Of a DNA stretch of 64,000 nucleotides, positions 56,210 to 64,000 are shown in pieces. The translations under genes and the position numbers were made by a program. The stretch's first letter is position 1. Every line of letters starts with the position of its first letter. The notes beneath the pieces are model-generated. The model had not been told where the DNA came from. It saw only the letters and a list, made by a program, of their open reading frames with translations, and made no database searches. This DNA comes from Gammaproteobacteria bacterium. Its GTDB lineage: Bacteria > Pseudomonadota > Gammaproteobacteria > Steroidobacterales > Steroidobacteraceae. Where the stretch lies: NCBI GenBank assembly GCA_027459765.1, contig DAIDHD010000077.1:1-64000 (forward strand), in the 5' to 3' direction.

Positions 56210-58867
56210 GTGACGGTGGTGAGCGACGCGTCCCCGGAGCTCCTGCCGCGCGCTCTGGCCGAGGCCATCGACCGCGGCGCAACGGTGCTCGCGCCCGGCG
56301 GCGAAATCGCCGCGCGGGTGTTCGCCACCGCCGAGCAGGCACAGCGCGCGCGCGGACTCGCCGTGTGGCCGACGCCCCGGGTGTACGACGCCAACACCTG
56401 GCTGCGCCAGCGCCACGTCCGCCGCCAGCTCGTCGATCCGTCGCTGCCGCGCTGCCTCGAGGACACGGAGGAGCGCGAGTTGTGGCGCGAGGTGATCGCC
56501 GCCACCGAGGTCGATGCGGAGACCGTCGACACGGCCGCGCTGGTCGGGGCGGTGCGCCGGGCCCGGCGCACGCTCTACGATCACCAGATCCCCGGCGCTG
56601 CGCTCGGTCGCTACGACACCGCCGAGACGCGTGCGCTCGGCGCGTGGCTGCGCGCCTTCGAGGCACGGCTGCGCGAGCTGCGCCTCACCACCCTCGAACA
56701 CCTCTGGCAGGACGCGGCGCTCGCGCCGGAGGAGCCCGTGGTCTGGCTCGCCAGCCCCGAGTGGCGGCCTCAGGCGAGCCGCTGGCTGGCGGCGTCCGCC
56801 GCACTGCGCATCGAGCCTGTGTCCGTACGGGCCACGGCACGGCGCCTGAGCGCGGCCTGCGACGCGGCGGAACTCGCGGCGGCGGCCGAGTGGGCGCGAG
56901 CGGGCGCCGCCGCGAGGCCCGGTGCGCGCCTGTGGCTGTGCATTCCCGATCTTGCCGCCCGCCGTGATGCCGTACGCGACGCCTTCGACGCCGCGCTCGC
57001 GCCGCGGCGCTTGCAACTCGGGGCGGGTGACGTCGAGCCGCCGTATGCGATCGCCGGCGGCACTCCGCTCGCCGCCTATGCGCCGGTGCGCTGTGCGCTC
57101 GCGCTGCTCGCGGCGAGCCACGAAGCGGTGCCATTCGAGGAGTTCAGCGGCCTGCTGCGCGAACCCGGGCTCGTCGAGGGCGCGCGGCCCGGCGCCGACG
57201 CGGCGCGCCTCGATCTGCTGTTGCGCCGCTACGGCCCGGCCGAGGCGCCGCTCGCGCAGTGGCTCGCGCTCGGCGCCCGTCTCGCGCGCGACGACGGCGG
57301 CGGGCCGCCGGAGCCGCTGCTGCGGCTGGCGGCCGCGCACGAGGTGCTGGCCGCAACCCAAGGCCGACGCCCGCTGAGCGCCTGGGTGCGTACCTGGATC
57401 GAGGCGTGGCACGCCGGTCCCTGGCGCGGACGCGCGCACTGGTCGAGTGTCGAATATCAGGCCGCCGAACGACTGCGCGCGCTGCTCGACGGGCTGGCCG
57501 CCGGCGACCCGGTGTATGGGGCCCGCAGCCGTCGCGCGGCGGAGGGCATCCTGCGTCGGGCGGCGGGCGAGACCGCCTTTCAGCCGTCGACGGGCGTGCC
57601 GCCGATCTGGATCACCGGTCGGCGCCACGATCCCTGGCTGGCGCAGGACGGGCTCTGGGTCATGAATTGCGATGCCGAGCACTGGCCGCCGCCGCCGGAT
57701 CCGGCGCCGCTCCTGCCGCTCGCCTTGCAGCGCGAGTACGGCGTGGACGACGCCGATCCCGCGCGTCGCTGCGCGTCCGCGCGGATCTTGCAGGAGGCCT
57801 GGATGGCGCGGGCCGCCGAGGTGGTCTGGAGCGCCGCCGCCACGGGGGACGGCCACGCGGCGACGCCGAGCGCGCTGCTGCCGGACGCGTCGCCGTTCGA
57901 GGCGTCGGCGCCACCGCGACCGCACTGGCTGCGTCAGCGCGCGGCCGCCCCCGCGTTGGAGTCGATCGCCGACGGCCGCGCGCCGCCGTTCGCCGCGCCC
58001 GAGGTCACCCGCGGTGTGGCCACGCTGCGTGCGCAATCGTCCTGTCCCTTCCGTGGCTTCGCCGAGACGCGGCTGCGCGCCGAGCCGCTCGTGCGGCCGC
58101 TGCCGGGCTTCGACGAACTCGAACGCGGCCGGATGCTGCACGAGGCGCTGGAAGTGGTCTGGGGCACGCTCGGCAATTCGGCGGCGCTCGAGCGGCTCGA
58201 TCCGCAGGCGCAGGCGCGGCTGCTCGACGCGGCGGCGGAGCGCGCGCTGGCGCGTGCCGTGCAGCGGCGCGATCCGGGCGAGCCGTGGCGGCGGCGCGAG
58301 CGGGCGCGGCTACCGCAGCTGCTCGCGCGCTGGCTGGAGGTGGAGCGCGCCCGCGCACCGTTCACCGTCGAGGCGCTCGAGGCGCCGTCCGCCGGCGTGC
58401 GGCTCGGTCCGCTGGAGCTCGGGGTGCGGATCGATCGCGCCGACCGGCTGCTCGACGGCGGACGGTTGCTCATCGATTACAAGACCGGCAATCCGAACGC
58501 GGATTGGCGCGGCGAACGGCCCGCCAATCCGCAATTGCCGCTGTACGCGCTGCTGCAGCCGGAGGGACTGGTGGGGGTCGCCTATGGCGTGATCAACGCC
58601 GCCGGCTGCCGCTTCGTCGCCGAGTGCGAGCGCGCCGGCGTATTCGCACCGGGCTCGCGGCGCACCAAGCTCGAGGAGAAGGCCGATTTCGCAGCCCTGG
58701 TCGCCGACTGGCGCCGGCGGCTGGAGGTGCTCGCCAGCGAGTTCGCACAAGGCGACGCCAGGCTCGCGCCGGCGCCCGCCGCCTGCGCGAACTGCGCCTT
58801 GCCGGGACTGTGCCGCGTCGGCGACGCGCTGCGCGACGAGCCGGTCGAGGAGACGGCGCCCGCATGA
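56210..58867 (+). CDS. AddB-like PD-(D/E)XK exonuclease, probable DNA repair protein
   Basis: An 885-residue protein with an N-terminal helicase-like region lacking a clear Walker A and a C-terminal RecB-type nuclease: GGRLLIDYKTGNPNADW holds the D-x-K catalytic core. Four cysteines bracket this domain as in AddB: one in QSSCPFRGFAETRLRA and three in CANCALPGLCRVGD, probably a [4Fe-4S] cluster. Its size and place before the helicase fit the family called probable DNA repair protein, the AddB half of an AddAB-type system. I took the GTG at 56210; an ATG at 56165 lies inside alaA. It overlaps the next gene by ATGA. Confidence 0.8.
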   Translation: MTVVSDASPELLPRALAEAIDRGATVLAPGGEIAARVFATAEQAQRARGLAVWPTPRVYDANTWLRQRHVRRQLVDPSLPRCLEDTEERELWREVIAATEVDAETVDTAALVGAVRRARRTLYDHQIPGAALGRYDTAETRALGAWLRAFEARLRELRLTTLEHLWQDAALAPEEPVVWLASPEWRPQASRWLAASAALRIEPVSVRATARRLSAACDAAELAAAAEWARAGAAARPGARLWLCIPDLAARRDAVRDAFDAALAPRRLQLGAGDVEPPYAIAGGTPLAAYAPVRCALALLAASHEAVPFEEFSGLLREPGLVEGARPGADAARLDLLLRRYGPAEAPLAQWLALGARLARDDGGGPPEPLLRLAAAHEVLAATQGRRPLSAWVRTWIEAWHAGPWRGRAHWSSVEYQAAERLRALLDGLAAGDPVYGARSRRAAEGILRRAAGETAFQPSTGVPPIWITGRRHDPWLAQDGLWVMNCDAEHWPPPPDPAPLLPLALQREYGVDDADPARRCASARILQEAWMARAAEVVWSAAATGDGHAATPSALLPDASPFEASAPPRPHWLRQRAAAPALESIADGRAPPFAAPEVTRGVATLRAQSSCPFRGFAETRLRAEPLVRPLPGFDELERGRMLHEALEVVWGTLGNSAALERLDPQAQARLLDAAAERALARAVQRRDPGEPWRRRERARLPQLLARWLEVERARAPFTVEALEAPSAGVRLGPLELGVRIDRADRLLDGGRLLIDYKTGNPNADWRGERPANPQLPLYALLQPEGLVGVAYGVINAAGCRFVAECERAGVFAPGSRRTKLEEKADFAALVADWRRRLEVLASEFAQGDARLAPAPAACANCALPGLCRVGDALRDEPVEETAPA

Positions 58868-61800
58868 GCGCATCCACGAGCGACGCGCCGGCCCGTACCC
58901 GCGCCGTGACCACGCCCGGTTCGGTGCTGGTCCAGGCGCCGGCCGGCTCGGGCAAGACCTCCTTGCTGGTGCAACGCTATCTGCGACTGCTCGCCACGGT
59001 GCAGGCGCCCGAGCGCATCCTCGCGCTCACCTTCACGCGCCGCGCCGCGCGCGAGATGCGCGAGCGCGTGCTGCGCGCGCTCGCCGCGGCGGCGGGGGAG
59101 ACGCGCCCGCCGCAGCTCAGCCCCTCGACCTGGGCGCTCGCGCAGGCCGCGCGCGCGCAGCTCACGATGCACGGCGTGGACGTCGAGGCGCAGCCGGCGC
59201 GGCTGCGCATCGAGACCATCGACTCGTTCAATGGCTGGCTCGCGGCGCGGCTGCCGCTCTCGGCCGGCGTGGGGGTGCGTCCGGAGTTGCTGGAGGATCC
59301 GCAGCCCTTCTACGAGCTCGCGGCGCGCCGCGCGCTCGCCAGCCAGGGCGAGGACGCCTTCGCCGATGCGGTGGAGCGGCTACTCGGCTGCGACGATCAG
59401 CGCTGGGCCGCGCTCGCCAAGCTGCTCGCCTCGATGCTCGGTAGCCGCGAGCGGTGGCTGCCGCTGCTGGTCGGTCGTCTGGAGGCGGCGCACGCCCTCG
59501 ACCCCGAACGGCTGGCGACGATTCGCCGGCACATCGAGGAGGATCTCGCGCTGCTCATCGAGCGCACGCTCGGCGGCGCGCTCGAGCGCATCGGCGCCGA
59601 GCGCATCGCAGCGCTCTCGGGGCTGCTGCACGCAGCCGCGGCACGCGTGCCCGAGCGCGCCGATCTCGAGCCCTGGCGCAGCGATTCGCGGCCGCTGTCG
59701 GCGCGTGCCGCCGACGCCGCGCGCTGGCGCGGGCTCGCCGCGATCCTGCTCACGAACGACGGCAAGTACCGCAGCTCGCTCACCAAGAACGAGGGCTTCC
59801 CGCGCGGCTGCGCCGACAAGGCGCCGCTGCTCGATCTGATCCAGGAACTTGGGCGCGATGCACGCCATCTCGCGCTGCTGCGCGAGATCCGCGAATTGCC
59901 GCCGCCGGCCTACACCGACGCCCAGTGGGAGCGGGTGCGTGACGTCGCGCAGGTGCTCGTGCTCGCCGCGGCGGAGCTCGCCCGGCTGTTCCGCGAACGG
60001 GGCGCCGCCGACTTCCCGGCGGTGTCCATGGCGGCGTTGCGCGCGCTCGGCGGGGAGATGCAGCCGAGCGACCTCGCGCTCGCGCTCGACTATCGGCTCG
60101 AGCACGTGCTGGTGGACGAATTCCAGGACACCTCGGGTGCGCAACTCGAGCTGTTGCGGCGGCTCACGGCGGGCTGGACGGATGGCGACGGCCGCAGCCT
60201 GTTCTGCGTCGGCGACCCGATGCAGTCGATCTACGGCTTTCGCCAGGCCGAGGTGCGCGCCTTCCTCGAACTCGCCGAGTCCGGGATCGGCGCCGTGCCG
60301 TTCTCGGTCGAGCGACTGAGCAGCAACTTCCGGTCACACCCGGCGCTGGTGGCATGGATCAATCGTACCTTCGCGAGCATCCTGCCCGCGCACGACGACC
60401 GCGACCGGGGTGCGATCGCATTTCGGCCGAGCGAGGCGGGGCGTGCGCTGCCTGCGACGGATGCGGCCCAGGATGGCTACGCCGGCCGGGTCGATTTGCT
60501 GGGCTTTGAGTCCCGTGCCGCGGAGGCGGTCGCGCTCGCGGCACGCCTGGCCGCGGTCCGGGCGCGACACCCGGACTGGCACGTGGCGGTGCTGGTGCGC
60601 GCGCGCACGCACGCGCGCGAACTCGCCGCCGCGTTGCGCGCCGCCGGCGTCGCCTACCGGGCGCTCGACGTGGAGCCGCTCGAGCAGCGGCCGGCGGCGC
60701 GCGATCTCATCACCTTGGCGCGTGCCTGGCTGCACCGCGCCGATCGCGTGGCCTGGCTTGCGCTGCTGCGCACGCCCTGGGTCGGGCTCGAGCTCGCCGA
60801 TCTGCTGCGGATCGGACGCGCGGGCGGCCTGGTCCTTGACGCGCTCGACGATCCGGCGCTGCTCGCCACGCTCAGCGACGACGGCCGGCGCCGCTGCCTG
60901 CGCCTGCGTGGCGTGTTCGCGGCCGCGTTCGAGTCGCGCCCGGACGCGGACCTGGCGCGCACGGTCGAGCGGCTCTGGCTCGCGCTCGGCGGCGCCGCCT
61001 GCGCCGCGGACGCGCGCGCGCTCGAGGACGCCGCCGACGTGCTGGCGCACCTGCGCGCGCTCGAACGGCGCGGACTGCCGGATCCTGCCGATCTGCCGCA
61101 GGCGTTCGCGGGTCTGTTCGCGCGCGAGCCGGTGGCGGGCGCGGTCGAGATCATGACCATCCACAAGTCCAAGGGCCTGGAGTTCGATTACGTGGTGGTC
61201 CCCGCGCTGGAGCGCGGCGTCTCGGCGCGCGACGAGTCCCTGCTCACGTCCTGCCAGTTCGCGCGCACCGGCCGTGACGGCTGGGTGTTCGCCGCGCGCC
61301 CGCCGGTCGGCGCACCGGCCGACCCGCTCGCCGCCTACCTGCGCAGCCTGCAGCGCGACGCCGGCGAGCTCGAGGCGCAGCGCCTGCTGTACGTGGCCTG
61401 CACGCGCGCCAAGAGCGGACTGTTGCTGTCCGCGGTGGTGCCCGCCGAGGCGACCACCGCGGCCGAGATCCCGTGGCAGCCGCGCGCCGGCAGTCCACTG
61501 GCGGTGCTGTGGCCGGTGGTGGGTGCGCAGTGGCGCCACCAGGCGGCGCAGGAGGACGGCGTGGCGCCGCCCGTGGCCGCCGCCCTGGAGGAGCCCGCCG
61601 CCGCCGGCGTCCTGCGCCGCGTGCCGGTGGATTTCGTGCCGCGCCCGCCGGCGGAGGAGGGGATCGGTGCAGCGCCCGCCGCGGCGCCGGGCGTGCGCCC
61701 CGAGGCGCCGCTGTTCGACTGGGCGGGGGAGACCGCGCGCCAGGTCGGCATCCTGGTGCACGCCGAGCTCGAGCGGCTGGAGGTCGACGCAGTGGACGTC

Positions 61801-62240
61801 GCGCAGGTGCAGGCGCGCGAGGCGCGCTATCGCGAGTGGTTCGCGCGTCACGGAGTGCCCCCCGAACACCGCGCCGGCGCTGCGCGGCGCGCGGTAGAGG
61901 CGCTCTGCGGCGTGCTCCGCGACGCGCGCGGGCGCTGGATCCTCGAACGAGGCCGGCCGGACGACGCGCGCGAGTGGGCGCTGTCGGGCGTGCTGGAGGG
62001 CGAGATCGTGCATGCGGTGTTCGATCGCAGCTTCGTCGCGGCGGACGGGGTGCGCTGGGTCATCGACTACAAGACCAGCACCCACGCGGGCGGCGGCGTC
62101 GAGGAGTTCCTCGACCGCGAGGTCGTGCGCTATCGGCCGCAGCTCGAGCGCTACGCGGCGCTCGCACGCCGGCTGGGGCCGCAGCCGGTGCGCGTGGGCC
62201 TGTACTTCCCGTTGCTCGCGGCCTGGCGGGAGTGGGCGCC

Positions 62241-62244
<4 letters not shown>
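58864..62244 (+). CDS. AddA-like UvrD-family helicase/nuclease
   Basis: An 1126-residue protein. The helicase part has Walker A APAGSGKTSL (Lys 31), ILALTFTRRAAREMRERVL, the Walker B-like LVDEFQDTSGAQLELL, CVGDPMQSIYGFRQAEV and, later, MTIHKSKGLEFDYVVVP. The C-terminal RecB-like nuclease has VRWVIDYKTSTHAGGGVEE. Together with the preceding AddB-like protein it should form a two-subunit helicase-nuclease that resects double-strand ends for recombination. It overlaps the preceding gene and murJ (GTGA). Confidence 0.85.
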
Positions 62245-63845
<1,601 letters not shown>

Positions 63846-63885
63846 CCGCGCCGCGCGTGGCCACGCTGCGCCTTTGCTCGCCGCC

Positions 63886-64000
63886 TCAGAGCGACAGTTC
63901 GAGATCGATCGGAATGCGTCCCGAGGAATCCCGGGGCCGCACGGATGCGAGTTCCTCGATGCGAGCGTGCAGCGCCGCGGGCACGTTGCCGCGTTCGCGC
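63886..64000 (-). CDS. C-terminal fragment of an unidentified gene
   Basis: A minus-strand frame runs open from the right edge to a stop at 63886-63888, giving about 38 residues ending RIPIDLELSL. The segment ARIEELASVRPRDSSGR precedes it. No family is recognised from so short a piece. It is convergent with murJ, 40 bases away. Confidence 0.45.
   Translation of the reverse strand, partial: RERGNVPAALHARIEELASVRPRDSSGRIPIDLELSL

Noticed and set aside
57259-58863. Upstream in-frame extension of the AddA-like helicase
   Set aside because: The extension overlaps the AddB-like gene in another frame and is Arg/Ala-rich; the ATG at 58864 gives the Walker A motif at the normal distance and the usual ATGA overlap.

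Overview
This window is chromosomal DNA from a very GC-rich gammaproteobacterium, most likely from the Xanthomonadales/Nevskiales/Steroidobacterales side of the class. This rests on several features: a fused aspartate kinase/diaminopimelate decarboxylase (LysAC), a tonB-exbB-exbD1-exbD2 cluster with two ExbD genes, a TrpR-like (YerC/YecD) gene heading the histidine operon, a C-terminal CpoB fragment followed by queE-queC and tRNA-Lys, and large ToxR/CadC-like regulators. No mobile element, prophage, CRISPR array or rRNA was found. Gene density is high and many neighbouring genes overlap by ATGA or GTGA.

Layout. 1-4.8 kb: cpoB end, queE, queC, a DUF481 outer-membrane protein, tRNA-Lys, a DUF1134/EipA-like protein, YceI and a nitroreductase. 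4.7-8.8 kb: modC-modB (no modA), hemH and an HpnB-like glycosyltransferase. 8.8-15 kb: leuA behind a Leu-rich leader peptide, a small acidic protein, lysAC and asd. 15-20.8 kb: zwf divergent from edd-eda (Entner-Doudoroff pathway) around a LacI-type palindrome, then a MATE exporter and a small membrane protein. 20.8-28.2 kb (minus strand): the complete histidine operon hisR-G-D-C-B-H-A-F-IE with a palindromic operator upstream. 28.3-30.7 kb: a SAM-I riboswitch driving metX-metB. 30.7-34.8 kb (minus strand): ilvC-leuC-leuD-leuB. 35-38.2 kb: a leucyl aminopeptidase and ilvD. 38.4-42.8 kb: tonB-exbB-exbD1-exbD2, a TPR lipoprotein-like periplasmic protein and a peroxiredoxin. 42.8-45.1 kb: a small-molecule kinase fused to a class-III PLP enzyme. 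45.1-47.6 kb (minus strand): iclR-etfB-etfA. 47.7-51.3 kb: a Gly-rich lipoprotein divergent from a CadC-like transmembrane regulator. 51.4-63.8 kb: a long, tightly packed plus-strand run of oppBCDF (no binding protein), alaA, an AddB-like and an AddA-like nuclease/helicase, and murJ.

How it works together. The window carries nearly all histidine synthesis, the leucine-specific pathway, part of valine/isoleucine synthesis (ilvC, ilvD; acetolactate synthase is absent), the entry to lysine/threonine/methionine synthesis (lysAC, asd) and two methionine steps. Three amino-acid pathways show three different visible control devices: a leader peptide with clustered Leu codons before leuA, a TrpR-like repressor gene with a perfect palindrome before his, and a SAM-I riboswitch before metX. 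The most striking single observations are an apparent ATT start codon for hisF, the kinase/PLP-lyase fusion whose GTG start lies inside a 13-bp stem, and perfect or near-perfect palindromes at iclR and between zwf and edd. I did not find a clearly new multigene system. The best candidate for undescribed biochemistry is the fusion enzyme at 42809-45121.
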